DNA of 64,000 bases, taken from positions 594,001 to 658,000 of the forward strand of contig CAJNDS010002088.1 of NCBI GenBank assembly GCA_905221605.1, given 5' to 3'. This stretch comes from Symbiodinium natans (taxonomy: Eukaryota; Sar; Dinophyceae; Suessiales; Symbiodiniaceae). This document shows positions 40,343 to 49,227 of the stretch, in pieces; within the stretch, counting starts at the first letter, position 1, and each line of letters opens with the position of its first letter. The translations under genes and the position numbers were made by a program. Under the pieces are notes generated by a model, which worked only from the letters and a program-made list of their open reading frames with translations, did not search any database and was not told the DNA's origin.

Positions 40343-40443
40343 GGCTCGTCAATCCTAAAGCCCTTCCAGGCCCATAGATTTGTCAACAGGCAGGGTGTGG
40401 GTGTAGCGCTGTACGACAGGTTCGAGCCCTCAATGTATCTCAG
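40343..40443 (+). CDS. 33-codon exon with conserved-looking sequence
   Basis: GTCGCGGCAG acceptor and CTCAG|GTAGGG donor. Reads GSSILKPFQAHRFVNRQG then VGVALYDRFEPSMYL: balanced composition and typical of a folded domain. I do not recognise the family. Confidence 0.6.
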
Positions 40444-40505
40444 GTAGGGTTTCCTTATAGATCTTGGTGGGTGTTGGTATGGGGTCGTTTCGCGGCCACT
40501 AGCAG

Positions 40506-40551
40506 TAGAACTCTACAAACCCGACAACATGTGGACAGTTGAGAGCTCAGG
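40506..40551 (+). CDS. exon-like island
   Basis: CACTAGCAG acceptor; reads ELYKPDNMWTVESS to GG|GTGTAA. Phase with the previous exon does not match, so a missed micro-exon or a different border is likely. Confidence 0.48.
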
Positions 40552-40891
40552 GTGTAAGGGTCGGCAAGCCTGCCAAGACAGCCTCAGACCCTTCCCTAAA
40601 CCCTAAACCCTAAACCCTAAACCCTAAACCCTAAACCTTGTTACACTGTTACGCGATCAACTATTCTAAGCCCCTACAAACCAACTCCCAGGCCCCAAGC
40701 CCCCAAACCCAAAGCACCAAACCCTAAAACTGGAAACCCCTAAAACTCGAAGCCCAAACACCGGAAGCCCTAAACCCGAAAAGCCTAAAAACCCAAACTC
40801 TCAAACCTCAAAGCCCTTTTAAACGCCCCAAACCCCAGCCCTAAACCCTAAATCCCAAAAACTTTAAACCTTTAAAAAACAACCAGACCAG

Positions 40892-40969
40892 GTCTTGACC
40901 GATCCGCTGCCGCCCTTGTCAGTGAGGCCCGGAGCCATGCCTGGCCGCTCGGCTTGAGAGCGCACGAGG
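40892..40969 (+). CDS. exon-like island
   Basis: AGACCAG acceptor; reads LDRSAAALVSEARSHAWPLG then LRAHE to G|GTTTGG. High third-position G/C. Confidence 0.53.
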
Positions 40970-41323
40970 GTTTGGGGTTTAGGGTTTTGGGGTCTAGGGT
41001 TCAGGGTTAAGGGTGTGGGGTATAGGGTTTGGGGGTTTGGGGTTCAGGGTTCAGGGTTTCGGGCATAAGGTCTAGGGTTTCTGGTTTAGGGTGGAGTTGA
41101 TGGTTCAGGGTTTAGGGTTGTTTAGGGTCTACCGTTTAGGGTTCAGGGTTCAGAGTGCTAGGTTTTTTAATTGGGGTTTAGGGTTTAGGGTTTAGGGTTT
41201 AGGGTTTAGGGTTTAGGGTGCAATGAGGTTTCAGGGTGTTGAGGTTTAGTGGCTTGAGCTCTTTAGGGTTCATGGCTGTAGGATTTAGGAAGTTATGGGG
41301 TTCAGGTAGGTTTTGGGGTTGAG

Positions 41324-41377
41324 GACGCAGAAAACGCAGAACACTTGCAACTTGTTTGGGAGGCGCGTGTTGCTTGA
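41324..41377 (+). CDS. short terminal exon-like island
   Basis: After GGGTTGAG reads DAENAEHLQLVWEARVA then TGA 41375. A GT at 41354 is an alternative donor. Confidence 0.42.
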   Translation, partial: DAENAEHLQLVWEARVA

Positions 41378-41644
41378 CGTTAGAACCCCGTTAGGGTGGG
41401 GGCGCAAAAGGGGGTTCTTCGTTAGAGCTGGTACTCATAAAAAGGGGACCTTATGTTAGGCCGGTCTGTTACAAAACAATGCGAAAGGATACCCTAAGGC
41501 CTGTTGATAACGTACTGAGAAGGGGCTCTCATAGAGAACAAGCCCCCGGTGCAGCTTTGTAGAGTTTAGGGTTTGCGGTTTCGGGCTTAGGGCATGTCAA
41601 GCCAGCGAGGCTCGGGGATAGGATTTTGACAAATCGCTGCCTTA

Positions 41645-41762
41645 TATATATTAATATAATATAATATAATATAATATAATATAATATAATATAATATAAT
41701 ATTATATTATATTATATATATATATATTTGTTTATTTATTTATATTTATATTTATTTCTTAT
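41645..41762. repeat. AT-rich microsatellite (TAATA)n and TTTAT runs
   Basis: About ten ATAAT pentamers, then inverted ATTAT units and TA repeats, so the tract is itself partly palindromic. The rest of 41380-41990 holds no convincing exon. Confidence 0.92.
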
Positions 41763-42011
41763 TTTCATTTTTTTGGGGGGGGCGAAGGTTCCTTAAGTCG
41801 TCAACCCCTAAACCCTAAACCCTTAAGTTCCAAGGAATGTTCCTTGAAACCCGAGTCCCCCCAGAACCCCCCCCCCCCCCCCTACAAGCCCGAAAATCCC
41901 CCCCAAAACCCTAAACCCGAAAACCTAAACCCCAAACAACCCTAAACCCTAAACAACCCTAAACGCTAAACCCTAAAACCCCCAAGAGGCCAACGGAGCT
42001 TTCTCCGGCAG

Positions 42012-42072
42012 CGGCCGTGTGCAGTCTCCGCGCTCTTGGACGCCTTGGCTCCGCGGCCCTACCAGCGTCTTG
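42012..42072 (+). CDS. 20-codon exon
   Basis: TCTCCGGCAG acceptor and G|GTACAT donor: RPCAVSALLDALAPRPYQRL. Uniform G/C third positions. Confidence 0.53.
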
Positions 42073-42294
42073 GTACATGCGATAGGATCGCAAGGGGGAA
42101 CCTTTAAGGGGTTTAGGCTCCCTGGCTTTAAACCCTAAACCCTAAACCCTAAACTAACCCTAAACCCTAAACCCTGTAGGGTTTAGGGTTCAGACCTAGA
42201 GAACCTGCCGAACAGGGGGTGATACGTGTAAGTAAAGCTGCCATACTTAGAACCCTGCTTGGAACTACTCAGATGAACCTCCACCCGAAGAGCC

Positions 42295-42480
42295 CAAGAA
42301 CCCTTAAAATAACGAAAAGCAACCTTAAATCACATTAAGAATCCCTTTTTATGTTTAAGGAACTTGTCCTTAACAAGAGCCCTTACAATAAGGAGTATTC
42401 CTTGAATCATATTAAGGATCCCTTTATAGTTTAAGGCAATATTCCTTAATTAAGTGGGTTGCTGGGCTCTCTGGGCCAAG
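42295..42480. mobile_element. family D element(s)
   Basis: Two arm sets (ATCACATTAAGAATCCCTTT and ATCATATTAAGGATCCCTTT) in tandem, the second ending TTAAGTGGGTTGCTGGGCTCTCTGGG. Apparently a duplicated D element, and it directly abuts A4. Confidence 0.55.
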
Positions 42481-42488
42481 TAGTCATA

Positions 42489-42800
42489 CTTGGAGGTTCA
42501 TGGTACTTATTAACCAGCTATAACTGTACCTATACCTGTACTTATAACCATATTAGGGCACTTAAGGGGCCGATAAGTGGGCTAATTATAAGTACAGTTA
42601 TAATTGGTTAGTAAGTACCCCTAAACCCTAAACCCTAAACCCTAAACCCTAAACCCTAAACCCTAAACCCTAAACCTAATCCCTAATCCCTAAACCCTAA
42701 ACCCTAAACCCTAAACCCTAAACCCTAAACCCTAAACCCTAAACCCTAAACCCTAAACCCTAAACCTATATTTGGTGAATAAGTACCATGAAGCTCCAAG
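42489..42800. mobile_element. family A element (A4) split by a telomeric array
   Basis: Left end CTTGGAGGTTCATGGTACTT, right end GTACCATGAAGCTCCAAG, TA on both sides. A CCCTAAA array (42618-42766) interrupts the right arm, and GGTTAGTAAGTACC / GGTGAATAAGTACC is present on both sides of the array. Confidence 0.78.
42618..42766 (-). repeat. telomere-like array inserted in A4
   Basis: About 21 CCCTAAA units with two CCTAATC variants, flanked by an imperfect direct duplication of about 16 bp of A4 sequence. Confidence 0.9.
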
Positions 42801-42802
42801 TA

Positions 42803-42870
42803 GGTCGAGCCTGCCGCGCGGGAGGAGGCCGAGGTGGCTTTGCGGCTTGGGCCTGCTTGGATTTCGAGTG
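42803..42870 (+). CDS. exon-like island after A4, frame uncertain
   Basis: G/C-rich stretch open in more than one frame; one reads EPAAREEAEVALRLGPAW. Acceptor would be the A4 end CTCCAAG or the following TAG. Confidence 0.36.
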
Positions 42871-43009
42871 TGCTTAAGGGAGGTTTAGGGTTTAGGGTTT
42901 AGGGTTTAGGGTTTAGGGTTTAGGGTTTAGGGTTTAGGGCTTAGGGCTTAGGGCTTAGGGTTTAGGGGGTAAAGGTTATAGATAGGGTTCTTGAGGCGGG
43001 GGGTGGGGG

Positions 43010-43480
43010 GGTCAAGGGAGTATGTAACCCAAGGTTCCCTATTACGTACTTACTCCCCACTACTCCCTATGGCTCCCTAAGCTTCCTGCAGTTTGCCTAG
43101 GTACCTACTAGAGGGGCCTTAATAGTTAGAACAGGGTTTTGGGGGGGAGGGTATAGTATACGTACATAGAGACCATGAGGGGATAGCCATTATTCCGACT
43201 CTATATTACCTCCCCATATGTCCCCCCCCCTCCCCTTGATTCCCCTTAATGGACCCGGAGTGAAAGTCTCCCTACGGCTCCCTGAGCTTCCCTAAAGTTA
43301 CCTAGGTACCTACCCCCCTTGAACCTCTCATTTAGGGAACATGCGAAGCTTCCCTAAGGTTTTTTTTGGTACCTCCCCCCCTCCCCCCCAGGAATACCAC
43401 TCCCCTTAATGCAATACTTTAGACCTCCCACAGACGCCCCGAAGAGTTTGACAACTTGTAGCCCTAAACCCTAAACCGTA
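43010..43480. other. repeat-derived stretch, no exon seen
   Basis: Contains an imperfect direct repeat of about 46 bp: CTCCCTATGGCTCCCTAAGC (43063) and CTCCCTACGGCTCCCTGAGC (43268), both continuing to CCTAGGTACCTAC. Confidence 0.6.
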
Positions 43481-43734
43481 AAACCCTAAACCCTTTCAAG
43501 GCCCTGCCCCAGCTCGCTCTCAGAAGGCTCCTGGCTTGTCGCGGAGCGCTGCTTGCTTTGCGTGTGCCAAGCGTGGAGCATGTGCTGGAAAGTGGCTGGG
43601 ACAGGATAAGGTTTAAGGTTTAGGGTTTGGGGTCCAGGGTTTAGGGTGTAGGGTTTTACGGGTTTTAAGGTTTTCATGGGCTTTCAGGGCCTTTAAGGGC
43701 TGGAGGTGTTTTAGGGGCTTAGGGTTTAAGGGCT

Positions 43735-43925
43735 TTAAGGGTTTTAAGGTTTTTAAGGGCTTAAGAGTTTAAGGGGCTTTAAGGGCTTTAAGGGTTTTAA
43801 GGGTTTGAAGGGTTTTAAGGGTTTCAAGGGTTTTAAGGGTTTTAAGGGTTTTAAGGGTTTTAAGGGTTTTAAGGGTTTTAAGGGTTTTAAGGGTTTTAAG
43901 GGTTTTAAGGGTTTTAAGGGTTGAA
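43735..43925 (+). repeat. array of TTTTAAGGG variant
   Basis: 9-bp units, about twelve uninterrupted in the core (43805-43920), decaying at both sides. Confidence 0.93.
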
Positions 43926-44199
43926 GGGCTTTAAGGGTTTTCAGGGCGTTATGTGCTTTAACGGCTTTAAGGGTTTTAAGGGCTTCAAGGGCTCTAAGGG
44001 TTTGTGGATTTTAAGGGTTTTGATTTGGGGTTTTAGGGCTAAATGGCTTTAAGGTTTTCGGGTTTAAGAGAGGCCCTTGGGATGTTTTGCATTGTCCGTT
44101 ATTGGGCTTAAGAGGGTCATATTCAGGAATGTACTTTTTTCAGAGTGCTGAAGGGGCCAACCTAGTCAAAGGGGGGTTGGTTGTTCTAAACAATGCCGG

Positions 44200-44226
44200 G
44201 GGGGGGGGGGGGGGGGGGGGGGGGGT
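44200..44226 (+). repeat. poly-G run
   Basis: Uninterrupted G run of roughly 27 bases; one of several long G or C homopolymers. Confidence 0.9.
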
Positions 44227-44331
44227 TGTCTAGATTTCAGGTTCCGTGTCAAATAAAAAAATAGGAGCACAAAATGTCCCCCCCCCCTCATAAAGGGATT
44301 AAAGGCTTTGAGCCGGTCAGGCTTGTCAAAA

Positions 44332-44588
44332 TCCCCCCCCCCCCCCCCCCCCCCCCCCCTCCTCCTTCCCCTCCCCCTCCCCCTCCCCTCCCCCTCCCCC
44401 TCCCCCTCCCCCCTCCCCCTGCCCCTCCCCCCCTCCCCTCCCCCTCCGCCCCTCCCCCTCCCCTCCCCTCCCCTCCCCTCCCCCGCCTCCCCCTCCCCCT
44501 CCCCTCCCCTCCCCTCCCCCTCCCCTCCCCCCCCCTCCCCTCTCCCCCCTCCCCTCCCCCCTCCCCTCCCCCCTCCCTCCCCCTCCCC
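44332..44588. repeat. CCCCT/CCCCTCC simple-sequence tract
   Basis: About 250 bp of C and T with CCCCTCC periodicity. Proline-rich and glycine/arginine-rich frames through it are artefacts. Confidence 0.93.
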
Positions 44589-44606
44589 AAGGGATTATAA
44601 CATACT

Positions 44607-44722
44607 GGGTTTAGGGTTTAGGGCTTAGGGTTTAGGGTTTAGGGTTTAGGGTTTAGGGTTTAGGGTTTAGGGTTTAGGGTTTAGGGTTTAGGGTTTAGGG
44701 TTTAGGGTTTAGGGTTTAGGGT
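44607..44722 (+). repeat. telomere-like array (TTTAGGG)n
   Basis: About sixteen units directly right of the CT-rich tract. Confidence 0.93.
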
Positions 44723-44779
44723 GGGAATGTCGAAATTTCAGCCCTAAACTGCAGCTCTTCGAAAGCCATGGGGTGTGAA

Positions 44780-44862
44780 GTCGGCAAATCCTGAAGCCAA
44801 GCGCATTCCGTGTGTCGTTGCAAAGGCTCCTAGCTCTACCAGCCTTAAGCGCTGAAACCTAA
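44780..44862 (+). CDS. exon-like island
   Basis: Open after TCCTGAAG: PSAFRVSLQRLLALPALSA. Borders not sharp. Confidence 0.38.
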
Positions 44863-44893
44863 ACCGTAAACCCTAAACCTACCTTGTTTCCAG

Positions 44894-44968
44894 ACACGCG
44901 AGCAACCATGCACCAAGAAGGCAGAGATCTTCTTCTGGCCATGAACGCTCTTGGGCAGATTGCCCGAG
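44894..44968 (+). CDS. 24-codon exon
   Basis: CCTTGTTTCCAG acceptor and G|GTGTCT donor. Reads TRATMHQEGRDLLLAMNAL then GQIAR, an amphipathic helix-like sequence. No family recognised. Confidence 0.57.
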
Positions 44969-45084
44969 GTGTCTCAGCTGCTTAGGGTTTAGGGTTCAGG
45001 GTTCAGGGTTCAGGGTTCAGGGTTTAGGGTTTAGGGTTTAGGGTTTAGGGTTTAGGGTTTAGGGTTTAGGGCTACAGACTACAG

Positions 45085-45170
45085 ATCTAAATGACCCTCT
45101 GTTCGGAAAAGTTCGGATGGAACCCTGTAGTTCCACGCACAAACCTTACGGGAAACAAGCTTCGCGCTAG
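45085..45170 (+). CDS. terminal exon-like island
   Basis: GACTACAG acceptor; reads LNDPLFGKVRMEPCSSTH then KPYGKQASR and TAG 45168. Protein-like throughout. Confidence 0.5.
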
Positions 45171-45381
45171 CACACAGGCACACAGGGTATTTGAGCAATC
45201 CAGTCTTTCTTTGCCTAAACCCTAAACGCTAAGCCCCTGAGCCCCTAAAAGTAAGTACTCCTCAACCCTAAACCCCCAACAGTCCAAGTACCAAGACCCC
45301 AACCCTACTGGCTCTTCCTAGGAGATACGGGAATTCGGTGCCTTATCACCTGCTTTTTTTGGTACCTTCTCACTCCTTGTC

Positions 45382-45475
45382 TAGGGTTTAGGGTTTAGGG
45401 TTTAGGGTTTAGGGTTTAGGGTTTAGGGTTTAGGGTTTAGGGTTTAGGGTTTAGGGTTTAGGGTTTAGGGTTTAA
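45382..45475 (+). repeat. telomere-like array (TTTAGGG)n
   Basis: About thirteen units. Confidence 0.93.
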
Positions 45476-45628
45476 CCCTTCAAAGGGGCTCTGTAAGGTA
45501 CCTAATTCCCTCATTCCCCCCGCTAAGAACTAGGAAGAAAAGGGCCTAAAGCCTAAGCCTTTTATGCCCCATTTGTGTAAAAGCCCCATAAGCTCTATAA
45601 GCCCTAGAAGCCCTGCCAAGCCTTCAAG

Positions 45629-45658
45629 CACATCGTCCTGACAAGCAAAGAGGCGGCG
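45629..45658 (+). CDS. 10-codon exon-like island
   Basis: CCTTCAAG acceptor and GCG|GTTCAG donor, HIVLTSKEAA in phase 0. Confidence 0.4.
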
Positions 45659-45890
45659 GTTCAGGGTTCAGGGTTCAGGGTTTAGGGTTCATGGTTCAGG
45701 ATTTCAGGGTTTCAGGGTGTAGGGTTTAGGGTTTAGGGTTTAGGGTTTAGGGTTTAGGGTTTAGGGTTTAGGGTTTAGGGTTCAGGGTTTCAGGGTTCAG
45801 GGTTCAGGGTTTCAGGGTTTCAGGGTTTCAGGGTTTAGGGTTCAGGGTTTCAGGGTCAGGGTTTTAGGGTTGAGGGTTCCAAAGCAGCAG

Positions 45891-45932
45891 GCGACCACAG
45901 GGTGGCCAAGTCAGAAGAAACAAGACCCAACA
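45891..45932 (+). CDS. 14-codon exon-like island
   Basis: AAGCAGCAG acceptor and ACA|GTTCCG donor, ATTGWPSQKKQDPT in phase 0. Confidence 0.43.
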
Positions 45933-45954
45933 GTTCCGATTTTTAACTTAAACC

Positions 45955-46032
45955 CCTAAACCCCTAAACCCCTAAACCCCTAAACCCCTAAACCCCTAGA
46001 CCCCTAGGCCCCTAGACCCCTAGACCCCTAGA
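45955..46032 (-). repeat. array of CCCCTAAA then CCCCTAGA
   Basis: 8-bp units switching variant half-way (CCCCTAAA to CCCCTAGA), showing local homogenisation. Confidence 0.9.
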
Positions 46033-46061
46033 ATATAAACCCTAAACCCTAAACCCAGTGA

Positions 46062-46142
46062 GGTGAGTAAGTTGGGTTATGGGGATTGGTATAGGGTTTC
46101 TTCAGGATACTTCGTGGACTTCCTAAGTCAAAAGGGCTTCCA
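46062..46142. mobile_element. family C element
   Basis: GTAAGTTGGGTTATGGGGAT at the left and GACTTCCTAAGTCAAAAGGG + CTTCCAAG at the right. Other copies or parts: 3400-3544 (minus), 4886-4952, 18541-18600 and 35140-35183. Confidence 0.6.
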
Positions 46143-46250
46143 AGTACACCCTATAAACCCTGAAAACATGAGGGTTCTCTAAACCCCAAACCCCAGGCCC
46201 CAAACCCCAAACCCCAAACCTTGCCGCCCCCCCGAGCTTGCAAGCGTCAG

Positions 46251-46323
46251 GATGGGAGTGGCTCAACAAGACGGCTCCAAGCGACGCAGATCGCGCAGAT
46301 GTGCCTTTCCAGCAGAATGCGGT

Positions 46324-46325
<2 letters not shown>
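46251..46325 (+). CDS. exon-like island cut by poly-C and the gap
   Basis: AAGCGTCAG acceptor; reads STRRLQATQIAQMCLSSRM before the C run. The right part is lost in the gap. Confidence 0.45.
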
Positions 46326-46355
<30 letters not shown>

Positions 46356-46490
46356 NNNNNNNNNNNNNNNNNNNNNNNNNNNNNNNNNNNNNNNNNNNNN
46401 NNNNNNNNNNNNNNNNNNNNNNNNNNNNNNNNNNNNNNNNNNNNNNNNNNNNNNNGGGGGTTTTTTTTTTTTTTTTTTTTTTTTTGGGGG
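46326..46490. other. assembly gap flanked by homopolymers
   Basis: Poly-C (about 46326-46355), 100 N (46356-46455), then GGGGG, a T run and a G run. The round 100 suggests an unknown-length gap. Confidence 0.97.
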
Positions 46491-46635
46491 GGGGTCCTCC
46501 CGCAAAGCCCAATCCCCTTTTGCTTTATTTTAAAGACATATGCCTGAATTCACGAAGACCCCCGAATACAGCTTTTAAGGTCTTACGCCTGAGCTCAGGG
46601 CCGTAGACTCCAACCCCCTAAACCTTACCTGAAGA

Positions 46636-46738
46636 TTGGGATGTTCTGCCTTGTACTGACTGACCTCTCATTAATAGGAATTCTACTACCCCCCCTGTTA
46701 TAATCCCTACTAAGGATTGTTAGTGGGAACATCCCAAG
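46636..46738. mobile_element. family E element (E5)
   Basis: TTGGGATGTTCTGCCTTGTA at the left and TGTTAGTGGGAACATCCCAAG at the right. Its last AAG is the acceptor of the next island. Confidence 0.72.
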
Positions 46739-46844
46739 ACTCCACTGTTGTCTTCGTTTGGGGGTTCCGTTGTGGTTTGTCCATCCGAGGCTCTTGGGCT
46801 CTTTGGGTGAAGAAACGTGGGCTCAGAGCTGCCCGAAGCCCTAA
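46739..46844 (+). CDS. terminal exon starting at the edge of E5
   Basis: Immediately after CATCCCAAG one frame is open for 34 codons: LRLGVPLWFVHPRLLG then SLGEETWAQSCPKP, TAA 46842. A second, shorter frame (STVVFVWGF...) is also open. Confidence 0.46.
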
Positions 46845-46879
46845 GCCTCAAGTCGCCCAAGCCCTAAGCCGCCCTAAAA

Positions 46880-47066
46880 CCCTAAACCCTAAGCCCTAAA
46901 CCCTAAACCCTACACCCTAAACCCTAAGCCCTTAACGCTAAACCCTACACCCTAAACCCTAAACCCTAAGCCGTAAACCCTAAACCCTACACCCTCCACC
47001 CTACACCCTCCACCCTGCACCCTAAACCCAAAACCCTAAACCCGAAACCCTAAACCCTAAACCCTA
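46880..47066 (-). repeat. mixed CCCTAAA / CCCTACA array
   Basis: CCCTAAA, CCCTACA and CACCCTCC variants mixed over about 190 bp. Confidence 0.88.
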
Positions 47067-47067
47067 G

Positions 47068-47154
47068 GATGCCTACTCCACGCGCGACCTGGCGCTGTTT
47101 CTGCTGGCCCAGGGCCGTGCAGCGCGGCGCCTGGCTGGCGCCGCTTGGGCCTAA
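47068..47154 (+). CDS. 28-codon exon-like island
   Basis: ACCCTAG acceptor; reads DAYSTRDLALFLLAQGRAA then RRLAGAAWA and TAA. Nearly all third positions G or C; an earlier end within GGCCGTGC is possible. Confidence 0.52.
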   Translation, partial: DAYSTRDLALFLLAQGRAARRLAGAAWA

Positions 47155-47169
47155 AGATCCCCGAGGTTG

Positions 47170-47352
47170 GGGGGTTTAGGGTTTAGGGTTTAGGGTTTAG
47201 GGTTTAGGGTTTAGGGTTTAGGGGTTTAGAGGTTTAGGGGTTTAGGGGTTTAGGGGTTTAGGGGTTTAGGGGTTTAGGGGTTTAGGGGTTTAGGGGTTTA
47301 GGGGTTTAGGGGTTTAGGGGTTTAGGGATTTAGGGTTTTAGGGGTTTAGGGG
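47170..47352 (+). repeat. array shifting from TTTAGGG to TTTAGGGG
   Basis: Seven-base units at the left change to about fourteen 8-base units at the right. Confidence 0.93.
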
Positions 47353-47916
47353 TCTAGGGTCAAGGGGCTCTAGGCTTTTGCTGCAAGGGTTCAGGGTTTA
47401 GGGCTTTTTTTGTTTACACAAGGTACTTCAGGTTTTTTTTATTAGGGTTTATAGGGCAGGGTTAAAGGGCGTCCCACAGCGCTGCGACCCGACCCTCTCT
47501 GGAGAGTAGTTGAGTGTCTGGCGGCTTCTTTGCCCCACCCCAAGCCATTCAAACTCACACCTTTTACTGGTCTAGTCTTTAAGCAACCCTAAACCGAACA
47601 CCCTAAAACCCTAAACCCTAAGTAAACCCTAAACCCAAAACCCTAAACCTAAACCTTAGACCCTAAGGTTCTCTCCGACTCCCGTCCTTATAGGGTTTAG
47701 GGTTTAGGGTTTAGGGGCTTAGTGCTTAGGGTTTAGGGTTTAGGGTTTCGGGTGTGGGGTTTAGGGTTTAGGGTTTAGAGTTTAGGGTTTGGGAGGGGGG
47801 GGGGGTTAGGGTTTATGGGGTTTTGGGTTTTGGGGTTTAGGCCTTAGGGTTCAGGGTTGCCAGTTCGCAGCTCAGGGTTTGTGTCTCGCCCATACAATAC
47901 ACCCAAAGCCCTCAAC

Positions 47917-48135
47917 CCCTACTTGGAGCTTCATGTGTAGTTCCATGTAGGGCTAGAAGCACCCTAATTAAGTAGAGTTATAGCTGAAGTTGCCCTACTT
48001 ATAGCCCTACTTAACCCCAAACCCTAAACCCTAAACCCTAAACCTGAAACCCTAACCCTAAACCCGAAAACTATCCGTGAACCTCCAGGTAGTTACCATG
48101 CTTCGAACCCTACTTCTACCTGCCCATGAACCTCT
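47917..48135. mobile_element. diverged family A element(s) with a telomeric insert
   Basis: CTACTTGGAGCTTCATGTGT at the left, GTGAACCTCCAGGTAG and CATGAACCTCTAAAG at the right, CCCTAAA tract at 48007-48068 inside. Confidence 0.52.
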
Positions 48136-48278
48136 AAAGTGCCCCAAGAGCCCGGAACCCGAAACTCGAAACCCTAAACCCTAGCCCTAAACCCTGAACC
48201 CTAAACCCTAAACCCTAAACCCTAAACCCTAAACCCTAAACCCTAAACCCTAAACCCCGAACCCTAGCTTCCCAAAAG

Positions 48279-48375
48279 GTCGCGCCCAGTCTGCCGCCCC
48301 TGTCCCTCCAGCTGTGTGGGCTCCTGGAGCGTGCAGCCGCGGAGCCCAGGCTTGCTCGAGGCTTTCTGCGGAGTT
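48279..48375 (+). CDS. 32-codon exon with consensus donor
   Basis: CCAAAAG acceptor and AGTT|GTAAGT donor. Reads SLPPLSLQLCGLLERAAAEP then RLARGFLRS with G/C third positions. The donor is a full consensus match. Confidence 0.58.
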
Positions 48376-48424
48376 GTAAGTCGGGTTCGAGGTAGGGCAG
48401 CTGTACTTATAGCTCTACCTGCTC

Positions 48425-48523
48425 GGGGTACTTCTAATCCTAAACCCTAAACCCTAAACCCTAAACTGGTCCTAAACCCTAAACCCTATACCCTTGGGGG
48501 GGGGGGGGGGGTACTTCTAACCC
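48425..48523. repeat. telomeric array flanked by a 16-bp direct duplication
   Basis: GGGGTACTTCTAATCC (48425-48440) and GGGGTACTTCTAACCC (48508-48523) bracket CCCTAAA units and a G run inside a family A-like element (right end CATGAACCTCCAAGTAGG, 48540-48556). Confidence 0.8.
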
Positions 48524-48568
48524 TACATATAGCTACCCTCATGAACCTCCAAGTAGGGTTTGATGGAT

Positions 48569-48659
48569 TTAAGGAGGGCAGGCCCACGGAATCTTGTAGA
48601 AGACCTGCTTCACGACATTGGTCCGTGCGTAGCAGTGCTTAGCAGAGGCCCGAGCATCC
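48569..48659 (-). CDS. exon-like island, minus strand
   Basis: TTATTGTTGCAG acceptor on the minus strand; reads SAKHCYARTNVVKQVFYKI then PWACPP and TAA. A plus-strand alternative with AG/GT borders exists but is shorter. Confidence 0.45.
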
Positions 48660-48827
48660 CTGCAACAATAAGGGGCGTGACCATTTTTCGGCGCGAAGTG
48701 AATGGCTGGTTTAGGGTTTAGGATTTAGGGTTTAAGGTTTTTAGTTAGGGTTTAGGGTTTAAGGTTTAAGGTTTAGGGTATCTGCATCCCAAGTAGTCCA
48801 CATACTGGGCTTGACAAATGCAGTCAG

Positions 48828-48885
48828 GATCTGCGACGCTGATAAATGCCAATGGCCAAGGGCCAGTTCTGCTCAGATGAAGCCT
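48828..48885 (+). CDS. 19-codon exon
   Basis: GCAGTCAG|G acceptor and CCT|GTAAAG donor: ICDADKCQWPRASSAQMKP. Confidence 0.52.
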
Positions 48886-49147
48886 GTAAAGGTCCTGGCC
48901 ACAGAGGTGTTTCGGGTGTAGGGCTTAGGGGGGGAGTATTGTTTGGGTATTTATGAAGGTCCCTAGTACGGTGTTCTTCACATGTATACATATATATATA
49001 TTACACACACATGTTTGCCTATTTGGAGCAGAACTCAAAGGGAAGCCTCAACCAAGGGACTATACTAATAGTCTATACTTATCTTACTGTCTTAATTACT
49101 GGCTCTTAGCCCTCAACCCCTAAGCTGCAAACCCTACTAAGCGCCAG

Positions 49148-49227
49148 TAAGCTATGCGCCTCTCAAGGTGAAATCTCGAGTGAACCCGAACCTGGGCTTG
49201 TACGATCTTTGGCTTGGGGCTGCTCCT
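49148..49227 (+). CDS. 26-codon exon
   Basis: AAGCGCCAG acceptor and CCT|GTTGCC donor: SYAPLKVKSRVNPNLG then LYDLWLGAAP. Composition typical of a folded domain. Confidence 0.56.

Noticed and set aside
44274-44628. Proline-rich and Gly/Arg-rich frames of about 100 codons
   Set aside because: Produced by the CCCCT simple-sequence tract, open in several frames on both strands.
46123-46606. Frames spanning the N gap
   Set aside because: They contain unknown residues and translate poly-C and poly-T.
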